Source: Phycisphaerales bacterium (GTDB lineage: Bacteria; Planctomycetota; Phycisphaerae; UBA1845; PWPN01). Taken from it: a DNA stretch of 35,858 bases. The DNA is taken from NCBI GenBank assembly GCA_012729595.1, contig JAAYCU010000244.1, positions 1 through 35,858 on the forward strand. Direction: 5' to 3'. Made by a program: the position numbers and the translations under genes. This document shows, piece by piece, positions 1 to 8,454 of this stretch. The notes beneath the pieces are model-generated. The model had not been told where the DNA came from. It saw nothing but the letters and a program-made list of their open reading frames with translations, and searched no databases. Every line of letters starts with the position of its first letter. Positions within the stretch are counted from its first letter, which is position 1.

Positions 1-124
1 CGCAATAACGCTTCACCGTGTCCCGGTGAATGCCCAGCTCCCGGCCGATCCGTCGATAGGACCAGCCCTGCTTGCGTAATACTTGTATCGCCTGGATTTC
101 CGCCATCTTGAGATGATTCGCCAT
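1..124 (-). CDS. istA: IS21-family transposase IstA, N-terminal fragment (cut by window edge)
   Basis: Reading leftwards from an ATG at 124 gives about 41 codons before the window ends; the ORF track omits it because it is short. The peptide begins MANHLKMAEIQAIQVL and continues RKQGWSYRRIGRELGIHR, then DTVKRY. This is the helix-turn-helix at the start of IS21 IstA transposases (two helices with the GxSYRxIgxxLGihrxTVkxY pattern). IstA is the DDE transposase that works with the ATPase IstB. The catalytic DDE domain and istB lie outside the window, so activity cannot be judged. The family call from the helix-turn-helix and the adjacent terminus is fairly firm. Confidence 0.8.
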   Translation of the reverse strand, partial: MANHLKMAEIQAIQVLRKQGWSYRRIGRELGIHRDTVKRYC

Positions 125-240
125 GCCTAGCCTCCGCGGTCCACCATGGACCGAGGACGGCTTTAGCACGAATCACCAACTCCTCAAGATGGCCGGTTTT
201 CACCTGCCCACCCCTGGCCGGTTTTGCCCGCCCGGCGACA
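1..240 (-). mobile_element. IS21-family insertion sequence, one end only
   Basis: The left 240 bases hold one end of an IS21-type element that runs off the window. It contains the istA N-terminus (1-124, minus strand) and a non-coding terminus (125-240). The terminus carries two direct copies of TGGCCGGTTTT, at 190-200 and 215-225, 25 bp apart; multiple terminal repeats are a known trait of IS21 ends. On the minus strand the outermost bases read TGTCGCCGGG, matching the family's TG...CA ends, so I place the boundary at 240. It lies 41 bp beyond the stop of the Kelch gene. The other end and the target duplication are outside the window, so the exact boundary is inferred. Confidence 0.7.
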
Positions 241-281
241 ATCGGTATTGCGGCAGCGACCGCATGGCGTGCCCGTACATG

Positions 282-1625
282 CTAATCCGCACAGCTCGGG
301 TCGGCCGGAATATTCTCGCCGCTCAGACATCTCTGCAGGATGCCGAAATCCGCCATGTCCACATCGTCGTCCATATCGAAGTCCGCCTTGAGGGCGACCG
401 TGAGGGTTGCCTCTTCGCTCAGAATCTGGCCACAGGGTGCCCGCACCACCACGTCATAGGTTCCGGCATCAACCCGCGTGGCTTGGGGAATGCGCAGAGA
501 GGCCTGGCCTGCTCCGGGCAGAGGTGCGCCGTTCTTGCGCCACTGATACCGGATGGACGTACTGCCGATGGCCGTAACTCCGAACACGGCGTCACTGCCC
601 TCGACGACCACGGTGTTGACCGGCTGCTGGAGAAGACGCAACCCGGGCGCAAATTCCCAGGTGTTTCCCAAGGAGTTGCTCCCATCCGAACCACCGAACA
701 TTACCATCGTTTCGCGTATCGTGTCGTAGGCCATGGTGTGCGTATAACACCCCGGCGGACTGGCGGCGTGTTGATATTGCGACCAGGTGGCCCCGTCCCA
801 CTCCCAGGTGTCCGCAAGACGGCCCGCCGGACAGAGCCCGCCAAAAAGTACGGTTACACCTCTAGCTCGGTCATAAGCCATCGCCGCGGCCATCCGTTCA
901 GGCGGCATGCTCGGGGCCGTTCTCTTTAACCAGTTGATACCGTTCCATTCCCAGGTGTCTACGCAGTACCCGCTTGCGCCTACTCCTCCGGATAGCACGG
1001 TGACGCCTCTTAGGCTGTCGTACGCCATGGTATGCATGCTCCGGCTAGGAGGTACAGTCGTAGGCGTACGCTTGGTCCAATTCGATCCGTTCCATTCCCA
1101 TGTCTCGGATCCTACTTGCCCCGTGCCTGTTCCGCCGAAGAGTACGGTTACGCCGCGGGACTCGTCATAGACCATAGCGTGCGCGTATCGTGCGGCGGGG
1201 ACGGTGACCGGGGTTCTTTGAATCCAGTTGACTCCGTTCCATTCCCAGGTGCCGTTTAGGAACTGCCCATTCCAGCCTCCGAAACGCACGATTACGCCTC
1301 GTGCGCTATCATACGAGGCGGCGGCCGCAAAGCATGCCGGTGGAGATGCTGAAGGTGTCGGCTGCGTCCAAGATATCCCATCCCATTCCCAGGTGTCGCT
1401 TAAATAGTGACCCGCATCGACGCCGCCATGGATTACCGTAACTCCGCGGCTTGTGTCGAATGCGATACAATTGCCCGAACGTGCGGGAGGGGTGTTTAAG
1501 TCGATTACCGCTGTCCAGGCCGGATCACACTGGGCCGAAGCCGAAGGCATGATATAAGGGCATATAGCAAGAACGGCGGTAGTTATTAACCGGACAAGGT
1601 GGGGCGGCAACGGTCGGGTGTTCAT
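282..1625 (-). CDS. Secreted Kelch-repeat protein with Ig-like domain and dockerin-like C-terminus
   Basis: The product is about 447 aa. It has an N-terminal signal peptide (hydrophobic stretch LITTAVLAICPYIMPSASA), then about six Kelch-like repeats of roughly 48 residues. Each repeat carries versions of DTWEWDG..W and RGVTVLFGG, the blades of a beta-propeller. An Ig-like domain follows (around QQPVNTVVVEGSDAVF to DAGTYDVVV). The Asp-rich C-terminus DFDMDDDVDMADF resembles the calcium-binding dockerin/EF-hand tails common in planctomycete exported proteins. I prefer the ATG at 1625 over the track's 1634, because AGGA lies 8 nt upstream of 1625 whereas 1634 overlaps that motif. The role is probably extracellular binding or adhesion; the ligand is unknown. 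The gene stands alone between an IS end and a PEP-CTERM gene. Confidence 0.75.
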   Translation of the reverse strand: MNTRPLPPHLVRLITTAVLAICPYIMPSASAQCDPAWTAVIDLNTPPARSGNCIAFDTSRGVTVIHGGVDAGHYLSDTWEWDGISWTQPTPSASPPACFAAAASYDSARGVIVRFGGWNGQFLNGTWEWNGVNWIQRTPVTVPAARYAHAMVYDESRGVTVLFGGTGTGQVGSETWEWNGSNWTKRTPTTVPPSRSMHTMAYDSLRGVTVLSGGVGASGYCVDTWEWNGINWLKRTAPSMPPERMAAAMAYDRARGVTVLFGGLCPAGRLADTWEWDGATWSQYQHAASPPGCYTHTMAYDTIRETMVMFGGSDGSNSLGNTWEFAPGLRLLQQPVNTVVVEGSDAVFGVTAIGSTSIRYQWRKNGAPLPGAGQASLRIPQATRVDAGTYDVVVRAPCGQILSEEATLTVALKADFDMDDDVDMADFGILQRCLSGENIPADPSCAD

Positions 1626-1746
1626 GTACAGCATCCTGATCGGAATTGGTTACGCCGCACGAGCAGCGCTTGCTACGTTCGCGAGCAATTCACTCAGATG
1701 CCCGTTGTTCATAACTATCGAACAGATGGACTCCGCTTGATGAAGC

Positions 1747-1775
1747 ATTTTATATTACAATGCCCCTCCGTCCAA
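1747..1775 (-). promoter_or_regulatory. Candidate sigma70-like promoter of the Kelch gene
   Basis: On the minus strand TTGGAC is followed after 17 bp by TAAAAT. The -10 matches consensus at five of six positions, the -35 at three. It would give a leader of about 110 nt. Read by eye. Confidence 0.35.
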
Positions 1776-1937
1776 TCTGATGTGCTCTATCTGCGAAGAT
1801 TGGGTAATATTGGTCACACGAGTCATGGGCTTTATGTCCGTTATCATCGCACAGATCGTCAGTAGAATTCTGCTATATGCGTAATAGCTCACCCATCGCG
1901 GCATTCCTGAGATTGCCAATTGTGGATGAATGCAAAA

Positions 1938-1962
1938 GGGCCAAGCATATTTTGCTTGGCCC
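1938..1962 (-). terminator. Rho-independent terminator of the PEP-CTERM gene
   Basis: A perfect 10-bp stem GGGCCAAGCA / TGCTTGGCCC with a 5-nt loop lies about 30 bp after the stop at 1993. On the minus strand it is followed by TTTT. It fits an intrinsic terminator for the 1993-2721 gene. Confidence 0.75.
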
Positions 1963-1992
1963 CTGTGGTGCTCTAATTTGTGATCTTTACGT

Positions 1993-2721
1993 TCAGACGC
2001 TGCGTCGTTTTCGGAACAGAGCCAAAGCGCCCAGACCCACTAATGACAAAGTCATCGGTTCGGGGACAATAACGTAGCTATATTGTACCGCACCGTAGAA
2101 CGTACCCGTGGGGGTGTTACCTTCGAAGTAACCAAGCTCACCCTTGAATGTCGCGGAGGTCAAATACAATGCATTGATGGATACTTGGAAATCGCCGGTG
2201 CCAAGATAATTGCCCCAAACCAGGTTGCTGATGTTCCCGCCGTTGCCTGCCGTGATCGTTCCCGGTTCCCAGTTGGCATAATCTCCAAGGCCTGTTGCGT
2301 TGAACTGGCCGACAGCGTCGCCGGTAGTGGGATCCAGATCAAAGTCTTCGCTGCTGGTAATGCCGAAATCACCAAGATTGATCGTGCTGAAATCGGTCTT
2401 AAGCAAGGTAACACTGCTCGCAAAAGACTGAGGGGTATTGATCACATAAGCGGTACCCCCCTGAGCATACTCAGAATCATTATCAAGCTGAACCCGAGCG
2501 TCTGAAAGACGTACCTCGAAATCCACCAAGACTCCGGTCAGCTCAACCCATTGCCCCGGCCCGACCGAAATGCTTGAAGCATCGAACTTCGGTAAGTTCA
2601 GAGTTACCACGGTTTCATTCGGCAGGTTTTTAGTGTCGGTATAAAGCGGGGTGGTGGCCGCTTGAGCAACACCGATACCTACGAATACAACCAGTACGCA
2701 TAAAAGCCTACGCAGTAGCAT
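1993..2721 (-). CDS. PEP-CTERM sorting-signal protein (exported)
   Basis: The product is 242 aa. It has an N-terminal signal peptide (LLRRLLCVLVVFVGIGVAQA) and a C-terminal PEP-CTERM module: VPEP, the hydrophobic helix MTLSLVGLGALALF, then the basic end RKRRSV. Such proteins are exported, then cleaved and anchored or released by an exosortase; no exosortase gene is in the window. The body between about residues 25 and 215 is rich in Thr, Gly, Asn and Asp and predicted beta-rich, with no catalytic motif I recognise. The start is well supported by AAGGAG a few bases upstream of the ATG. A consensus-like promoter (2810-2839) and a strong terminator (1938-1962) make it a monocistronic unit. Its function is unknown, probably an extracellular or surface protein. 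Confidence 0.8.
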   Translation of the reverse strand: MLLRRLLCVLVVFVGIGVAQAATTPLYTDTKNLPNETVVTLNLPKFDASSISVGPGQWVELTGVLVDFEVRLSDARVQLDNDSEYAQGGTAYVINTPQSFASSVTLLKTDFSTINLGDFGITSSEDFDLDPTTGDAVGQFNATGLGDYANWEPGTITAGNGGNISNLVWGNYLGTGDFQVSINALYLTSATFKGELGYFEGNTPTGTFYGAVQYSYVIVPEPMTLSLVGLGALALFRKRRSV

Positions 2722-3207
2722 AGTCCTCTCCTTCGTTATTTCATGAACTCCAGGAATTGGATGGATTATGTGAGAATTGCCACAAGGCTCATCTCCTCAT
2801 CCGTCCCTGATTCTACACAGAACAGGGCCAATATGTCAACGAAAAAATCTCCTAAATTCACAAATATAGTACCCGTCACGTATTGACATGGCAATTATAT
2901 GCCCTATTTTTACTTTGCCCACTCGATGTTTAAAAAAACTCTCAATATTCCTAAGGTGTTATATGGCAGGCAATTACGCTATATAGGATTGCTGTTGGCT
3001 TCCGAGCATAGGATCGGACAAGCCTCCTGCGGATGCGTAACGAATTTGCCCACAGAGTATTATTCCCCTCGCCCCCGATACGCGGCTTGCGCGTCGTGGC
3101 CAATTGGGATAATGGGGATACCCCATTTGGGATATACCACGCTAACTTGTCCAAGTTATTTGCTAGCCGCAGGGAACTACCGGGCCATTGTTTCTTGGCT
3201 GTGATTG
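2722..3207. other. Intergenic region between the two PEP-CTERM genes
   Basis: It holds the leader and promoter of the 1993-2721 gene. A 7-bp hairpin AATGGGG-ATA-CCCCATT (3111-3127), about 80 bp past the stop of the frameshifted PEP-CTERM gene, could be a weak transcription end but lacks a T-run. The short ORFs of the track here (2899-3204, 2951-3154) show no domain or signal, and I do not call them genes. Confidence 0.5.
2810..2839 (-). promoter_or_regulatory. Promoter of the PEP-CTERM gene
   Basis: On the minus strand a perfect TTGACA is followed after 18 bp by TAGAAT (five of six). This is the best -35 match seen in the window. The expected transcript start is about 80 nt upstream of the ATG at 2721. 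Confidence 0.6.
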
Positions 3208-3872
3208 TCAGTTTCGCGGCCTGCGGATCATGGCCAACGTGCCGAAAACCAGCAAAGCTAAGGTGCCCGGTTCAGGAATCACGGCGGAAGAGGTGAACGC
3301 CGCCGTCCAGGTTCTTCCATTGGGTGTTACAACTTGGTTTGCAAAACTGAATGAGAACATTTCCTCGTCAAACACAGGGAACGTAATCGCCGGTCCGGAA
3401 AACGAGACATTCTGACCTTCAAATTTGCTTGCCGCAAACACGTATGGTGCGTATAAATCGGCCGCGTCGAATACAATCTGCAGGATTGGATTATTCAGAT
3501 TATCATAGAAATCAATCTGACCGCCCGAAAGTTTAGATGGGGACGTAACCGTCAGGAGTGTCATGGTGAATGTTGCATCCTGGTAAATCGTATTGGTCCA
3601 GGGAATAACTAAATCAAGCCCGCTACCGGTCCACCCGCCGCTGAGGGTAGAACCTGGCGTTGTCGCACTCCCGCTCACGTAAATAACGGCGTGCTGCTGT
3701 TGACCGCCGGGTCCGAGAACGTCGCTACGGTTGCGACGACCGGTGTGGCCTCAACGACGGTGGCGGCAGCTCCGCAAAACAAGCTTGCCACGAATACGAT
3801 ACCCAGAGTTGATCCCGAAAACGATACTTTACCCTTCCGCATTGACGATAGCATATAACTTAACTCCCTCAT
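3208..3872 (-). pseudogene. PEP-CTERM protein gene interrupted by a one-base frameshift
   Basis: Two ORFs in different frames make one protein. The first (3675-3872) supplies a signal peptide (LGIVFVASLFCGAAATVVEA) and the start of a mature domain (ATFSDPAVNSSTPLF). The second (3208-3678) supplies the rest (GGWTGSGLDLVIPWTNTIYQ...) and the PEP-CTERM tail VIPEPGTLALLVFGTLAMI plus RRPRN. The second ORF alone has no signal peptide and only a GTG start, which overlaps the first ORF's TGA. Adding one T to the TTT just before the stop would restore one frame, ...STPLF-YVSGSATT.... This is either a real inactivating deletion, a sequencing error, or less likely recoding. Two starts are possible: 3872, with GAGG 8 nt upstream, or 3854, with GGGAG about 9 nt upstream. 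Intact, it would be an exosortase-sorted surface protein of about 220 aa. Confidence 0.65.
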
Positions 3873-4463
3873 CCAGTCGCCTCTTATCCCCTGACCAGAT
3901 GATCGATCCCGGGAAACGCTCCCGGGTCAAACGGCAATCGTTATATGCTTCTTAACCCCCAAGGCTGTCGACGACGCTGGGTTTGGCATGTTGAACGTAA
4001 TAAGCAACACGCCTTCCATGCGCGACGAAACCATTCCTCTGGCTCTGATATGCTTCTTATCCCGTTGATTTTCGCCGGTCCTCGGCAAGAACCGACTTTG
4101 GGCGCCCTCGCCCTGGATATGCCTCTAAACCCCACGCACGATTATAGGCTCATGGCCCGAATAAACCATGGACAGCGTCGATATAATCAGCGATCACTAA
4201 ACTATCGACTATTCGACGCTCTGAGTACCCATAATACCATGTCGAGCATTCGTCATCAAGAATAAAATGGCCATGTTTTGCGAAAATTTCGCAATAAGAT
4301 CAGGATAATTCGTATCTCCTTATTCAATATGGTATTAGAGGTTGGGATCCTGGGCAGAATGTCGTCATAATTAGGCTGATATTGATGCGTGACGGCTTTA
4401 CGGCAGAGGAATTAGTAACATCCTCCGAAGCAATGTGCGTTAAGAGCCCGCTTACGCTATATT
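3873..4463. other. Intergenic region with palindromes, no supported gene
   Basis: The 106-aa plus ORF (3945-4265) has no recognisable domain, and I reject it. Visible structure: a 7-bp hairpin CCCGGGA-AACGC-TCCCGGG at 3908-3926 in the leader of the split PEP-CTERM gene; a perfect palindrome TTGCGAAA-A-TTTCGCAA at 4278-4294; and three imperfect direct copies of ATATGCTTCTTAACCCC at 3943, 4048 and 4117. Confidence 0.5.
4278..4294. promoter_or_regulatory. Perfect 17-bp palindrome, operator-like
   Basis: TTGCGAAA and TTTCGCAA flank a single central A. The form is that of a dimeric-repressor site. However, no gene start is close: purL ends at 4464 and the PEP-CTERM gene begins at 3872. Its role is unknown. 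Confidence 0.3.
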
Positions 4464-7427
4464 TCACCAAGCCAAGCTGGATCGCCAGGCCTTGTCCAAC
4501 TCGCCTATCCCGATTTCCAGGGAATTACCATCGTCGTCTTTCATGGTGAGTTTCATGTTCGAGGTCGAAACTCCAATTCGGTAAACAACGACTCCATTGC
4601 CCGCCAGACTCGTCAACGCTGATTCGGCGGGCTTGGTTACCTGTAAAATATAGGCGCTGGTCAACGGGGCAAAAGGCCCGCGCTCAACCAGGGCGACATC
4701 GATACCGCAGCAGCCGGCGAAGGCCATCTCTGCCAGGGCGGTAAGCCAGCCGTCATGGCCGGCATCGTGGGCCGCCAGTACATGTCCCGTATGGATGAGT
4801 TGGGCCACGCTGCGATGCAAGGCTGCCGCCTCGACCAGATTCACGTCCTGCCACCGCTCGGCCTGGAGCGTCACCAGATAGAACGATGTCGGATCGGCGT
4901 TGGGACGTTTTGCGTCCATGGTAATGCATCGACTGACCTCATCGATGACCGATATCGCGCTGATCAAGAGGGTTTCGGGAATTCGGATGCGGTTATTGTA
5001 TAGCCGGATACGTTCGGCTAGACGTTGGCTGTCGGCAGGATCGAGTGCAAACTCGTTATTAAGCGAGTCTTTGCCGGAAATAAACGGCGTACCATATGCG
5101 AGCGCCGCGTCATGGCAACCCTGGCATGAGCGGACAAGACCGCCCATGGTTTGCGGATCCTCGCAGTTACCCCAGCAGAAATTATCGAGGATGGCGGTGC
5201 GGTCGGGGTTGCCGCCGACACAGACGATATTGCGGACCGCCTCATCGATGCCGGCTACGGCCATCCAGTATGGATCCTGCTCAGCTTGGTCCGAGCACAA
5301 CCCATTTGCCAATGCGACTCCGGCAGGCTTGTCCAAGTGAGGACGAATCACAGCGCCGTCCGATGGGCCTTGGCCCGGCCCTATCAGTGGCTTGATTACA
5401 CTGCCACCTTGCACTTCATGATCGTACTGGCGGATGATCCACTCCTTGCTGGCCGTGTTCAGTTCGGCCAGCTTGCCCAGTAATCGTTCGACGGGGTTTT
5501 CGGACGCCTCCTGGGTTCCAGCGGAGACGGCCGATGGTTGCCAGACGGCTTCCTTGCGGGTGCGCGGAATGCCATCGTGAAGGAACGTGGTGTTGATTTC
5601 CCCCACGGTTTGCCCCTGGTAGCGCAACACTAAACGGCCGTCGTCTCGAAACGTGCCGAGAACCGTGGCCTCGATATTCTCGGCTTGGCAGATTTTCTGG
5701 AAAATGTCCAGGTTGCCCGGTGGTACGCTGAGCACCATTCGCTCCTGGGCCTCGCTGATCCATATCTCGTCGTAGCGCAAACCAGCGTATTTGAGCGGAA
5801 CTTTGTCCAGGTCCACGGTGGCTCCGAGTTTAGCGCCCATTTCTCCGATGGCGCTGCTGAGCCCGCCGGCCCCACAATCGGTGGTTGCGGTGTAGAGGCA
5901 TCCGTCAGGATAATCACGAGCCCGCATCATCACGTCCAGGGCCTGTTTTTCTGTGATCGCGTTGCCGATCTGTACGGCATGGGAGAATTCGTCGGCGTGG
6001 GTATCGGTCAGTTCGGCAGAGGAGAAGGTTGCCCCGTGGATGCCGTCGCGGCCGGTACGGCCGCCAATGACTACTATCAAGTCGCCGGTTCGCGGCGCCT
6101 TCTCGATGCAGCGGCGGGGGATCAAGCCCAGGCAACCGCAAAAAACGAGCGGATTACCCAGATAGCGGTTATCAAACTGTACCGCTCCGTTGAGAGTTGG
6201 GATGCCCATCCGATTGCCGTAATCACGTACGCCGGCCACGATGCCTTTGAGAATACGACGCGGATGAAGGACGCCTTTGGGCAGCAGGTCCATGGGGAAA
6301 TCGGGACGGCCGACGCAAAATACATCGGTATTGGCGATAGGCTTGGCTCCCAACCCGCAACCCATCACGTCGCGGATGACCCCCCCGATGCCGGTGGCGG
6401 CTCCGCCGTAAGGTTCAATGGCGGATGGGTGATTATGGGTTTCGACTTTGAAGGCCAACCCGTACTGTTCATCGAGGACAATCACTCCGGCGTTGTCCTC
6501 AAAAACCGACAGACACCAGTCAACCCGACCGCTTTCGATCAGCTCGTGGGTTGCTTGGGCGATGGTCTCCTTGAGCAGATTGTCGTATTGCACTTCAACA
6601 GTTTCGGGATCGACCTTGTTTTGGGTGATCGGCGAGCACGCGGGGAAAGGAACGCCGCGATAGCGGACCGCGCTTTTGAGGGTTTTGTGTACGCAGTGCT
6701 CGCTCCAGGTCTGGGCCAGGGTTTCCAGTTCAAGATCGGTCGGGTCACGCTGCAGGTCGCGATAGTGGTCACGAATAACACGCATTTCCTCAGTGGAAAG
6801 GAAAAGATGACCCTCTCGTGACAGCTTGGTGAGTGCGTTATCGTCGAGGTCGCGGATCGCTACGCTGCGAAGCTCGAAAGGCCGCTCGGGGGCCACGGGC
6901 AGTTGGTTGGGTAGGGGGTCATGTCGCCCAAAACCTGAAAGATAGACTTCCTCGATACAATCATTGTAAAGCAATCGTCGGGCGATAAATTCGAGCTCCT
7001 CTTGCGCGGCGACATCATGCAATTCGTAGATCCGGGCGGTGGCCGCCTCGAGCGTTTCAGCGTCGATGCCCATATCCCGGATCGCAGAAAGCGTGGACGC
7101 GGCCACCGGGTCCATGACGCCGCCTTTCAGGTGTACTTCGATAATTGCGTGTTGCTGACTGGGCGGTTCGTCAGTGTATTGGCTGACCGGCGTAATATGG
7201 CCGACTTCCGTAATAGGATCGACCAGCAGCTCATCGGCAACACGATTAATGTCCGGCTCAGCTATGTCCCCTTGAATGAGAAAGAGCCTGCCGGAAACGA
7301 CTCGGCTGACATGAGACAGTCCGAGTTCGTGAATGTCATGCAGGACGGCCGCGGCATGGGCGTCGAGTTCGTGGCGTTTGGGGTGTATGCGGATACGCCA
7401 CAGCGGGCCCGTGGAAGTAGTACTCAT
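4464..7427 (-). CDS. purL: Phosphoribosylformylglycinamidine synthase PurL with fused N-terminal PurS-like domains
   Basis: FGAM synthase is the fourth step of de novo purine synthesis; it converts FGAR, glutamine and ATP to FGAM. The product is 987 aa. Residues about 10-78 and 92-165 look like two PurS-type ferredoxin-like repeats (WRIRIHPKR..., then AIIEVHLKGGVMDP). The PurL core starts near 185, with the FGAR/ATP loop VETHNHPSAIEPYGGAATG and the later motif DCGAGGLSSAIGEMG. No glutamine amidotransferase (PurQ) domain is present, so a separate PurQ is expected. The track's 7499 start lies inside tyrA. The ATG at 7427 overlaps the tyrA stop as ATGA, which indicates translational coupling and is the better start. 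It is the distal gene of a tyrA-purL unit. Confidence 0.93.
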   Translation of the reverse strand: MSTTSTGPLWRIRIHPKRHELDAHAAAVLHDIHELGLSHVSRVVSGRLFLIQGDIAEPDINRVADELLVDPITEVGHITPVSQYTDEPPSQQHAIIEVHLKGGVMDPVAASTLSAIRDMGIDAETLEAATARIYELHDVAAQEELEFIARRLLYNDCIEEVYLSGFGRHDPLPNQLPVAPERPFELRSVAIRDLDDNALTKLSREGHLFLSTEEMRVIRDHYRDLQRDPTDLELETLAQTWSEHCVHKTLKSAVRYRGVPFPACSPITQNKVDPETVEVQYDNLLKETIAQATHELIESGRVDWCLSVFEDNAGVIVLDEQYGLAFKVETHNHPSAIEPYGGAATGIGGVIRDVMGCGLGAKPIANTDVFCVGRPDFPMDLLPKGVLHPRRILKGIVAGVRDYGNRMGIPTLNGAVQFDNRYLGNPLVFCGCLGLIPRRCIEKAPRTGDLIVVIGGRTGRDGIHGATFSSAELTDTHADEFSHAVQIGNAITEKQALDVMMRARDYPDGCLYTATTDCGAGGLSSAIGEMGAKLGATVDLDKVPLKYAGLRYDEIWISEAQERMVLSVPPGNLDIFQKICQAENIEATVLGTFRDDGRLVLRYQGQTVGEINTTFLHDGIPRTRKEAVWQPSAVSAGTQEASENPVERLLGKLAELNTASKEWIIRQYDHEVQGGSVIKPLIGPGQGPSDGAVIRPHLDKPAGVALANGLCSDQAEQDPYWMAVAGIDEAVRNIVCVGGNPDRTAILDNFCWGNCEDPQTMGGLVRSCQGCHDAALAYGTPFISGKDSLNNEFALDPADSQRLAERIRLYNNRIRIPETLLISAISVIDEVSRCITMDAKRPNADPTSFYLVTLQAERWQDVNLVEAAALHRSVAQLIHTGHVLAAHDAGHDGWLTALAEMAFAGCCGIDVALVERGPFAPLTSAYILQVTKPAESALTSLAGNGVVVYRIGVSTSNMKLTMKDDDGNSLEIGIGELDKAWRSSLAW

Positions 7428-8320
7428 GAAGGTAAGACCTTTCTTCGGTAGCGTTCGGTCAGCCATTGATCGCGAGCCTGCTTGGAATGACTGAGCCATT
7501 GCAGGATAGCTTCCGTGTCGCCGTTACTGAGACGATCGCGAAAACGATTCAACTCGCCCATGAGGCGATCGAGGGCGGCGATCAGCGCCCGTCGATTGGT
7601 TTGAAAGATCTCCGTCCACATCTGGGGATCACCGCTGGCGATGCGCGTGGTGTCGGCGAAACCCGGACCGGCCAGATCTATGGCCGACTCGTGCAGGGAC
7701 AGGCCAACCAGGGCGGTAGCTACCGCATGAGGCAGGTGGCTGACCCGGGCGAGCAGGGCGTCATGCCGGGCTGGGGGCAAAGTCAGGGTCAATCCGCCAA
7801 GTAAATCCCAGAAGGAACATATCCACTCTACGTCCACCGCCGGGGTTTTTGGGGTTGGAGTCACCAGGCAGGGGGCATTCTCGAATAAGTCGGCGCGGGC
7901 GTATTCGACGCCGGTTTTTTCCGAGCCTGCCATCGGATGCGAGCCGACAAAATGTACGTTTTTCGGAAGTAACCGCTGGGCGAGGCGGACCACCTCGGTT
8001 TTCGTGCTGGCAACATCCGTGACATAACTTCCGGGGGCCAGGGCGGATTTCATCTCACGAAGCAATCCCTCGAATCGGCCTATGGGTGTGCATAGAATTA
8101 CCAGTTGCGCCCCAGTAATACCGGTAGCGGTGTCGCAGGTGGTTTCGTCCACCGCCTCGCAGGCTAAGGCTCGTTCGAGCGAGGACGCACGCCGGCCGAC
8201 ACCTACACGTACCCCGGAAAACCCGGCGGCACGCAATGCCAATCCGATAGAGCCCCCCAGAAGGCCTACGCCGACGATGGCAATACGGTCTAAACTGTTT
8301 ATGTCAAAGACTTTATGCAC
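7424..8320 (-). CDS. tyrA: Prephenate/arogenate dehydrogenase (TyrA family)
   Basis: It catalyses the NAD(P)-dependent oxidation leading to tyrosine. The product from the GTG at 8320 is 298 aa. The Rossmann nucleotide loop is IAIVGVGLLGGSIGLALRAA near residue 12, followed by VGVGRR. Typical family motifs are VTDVASTKTEVV, FVGSHPMAGSEKTGVEYA and DATRIASGDPQMW-like (here DTTRIASGDPQMW). There is no ACT domain or chorismate mutase fusion. The ORF track extends to a TTG at 8434, but the extra residues look non-coding and the best promoter (8348-8377) lies downstream of that TTG, so the GTG at 8320 is preferred although its Shine-Dalgarno is weak. The stop overlaps the purL start by 4 bp. It is divergent from accA. 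Confidence 0.9.
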   Translation of the reverse strand: MHKVFDINSLDRIAIVGVGLLGGSIGLALRAAGFSGVRVGVGRRASSLERALACEAVDETTCDTATGITGAQLVILCTPIGRFEGLLREMKSALAPGSYVTDVASTKTEVVRLAQRLLPKNVHFVGSHPMAGSEKTGVEYARADLFENAPCLVTPTPKTPAVDVEWICSFWDLLGGLTLTLPPARHDALLARVSHLPHAVATALVGLSLHESAIDLAGPGFADTTRIASGDPQMWTEIFQTNRRALIAALDRLMGELNRFRDRLSNGDTEAILQWLSHSKQARDQWLTERYRRKVLPS

Positions 8321-8347
8321 TTGAATACCCGGAATAATAATGGTGAT

Positions 8348-8377
8348 AATGTATCCGCAAGGCCATGGGGGCGTCAA
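8348..8377 (-). promoter_or_regulatory. Candidate promoter of tyrA-purL
   Basis: On the minus strand TTGACG is followed after 18 bp by TACATT. The expected transcript start is around 8340, about 20 nt before the GTG start. Its position rules out the upstream TTG start of the ORF track. Confidence 0.5.
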
Positions 8378-8454
8378 ATATTCTTGATTGCGGGATTTTA
8401 TCTGATAAGCTATGTAGGTTCGCCGGGCGGCCAAAGCGCGGGACTTAGCTCGGC

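Larger units (their letters stand above)
1626..1992. other. Intergenic region with promoter and terminator signals
   Basis: No convincing gene is present. The plus-strand ORFs at 1599 and 1877 have no recognisable domain and lie over the signals described separately. The region holds the candidate promoter of the Kelch gene (1747-1775) and a strong hairpin at 1938-1962 that ends the neighbouring PEP-CTERM gene. Confidence 0.6.

Noticed and set aside
2883-2915. TTGACA on the plus strand as a promoter
   Set aside because: It would drive only a 101-aa ORF with no recognisable features and has a poor -10.
3945-4265. 106-aa plus-strand ORF as a gene
   Set aside because: No domain, no signal, and its MLLNP/MLLIP/MPLNP pattern is only the translation of the diverged direct repeats.
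5685-6821. 378-aa plus ORF opposite purL
   Set aside because: It is an antisense shadow of the purL catalytic region.
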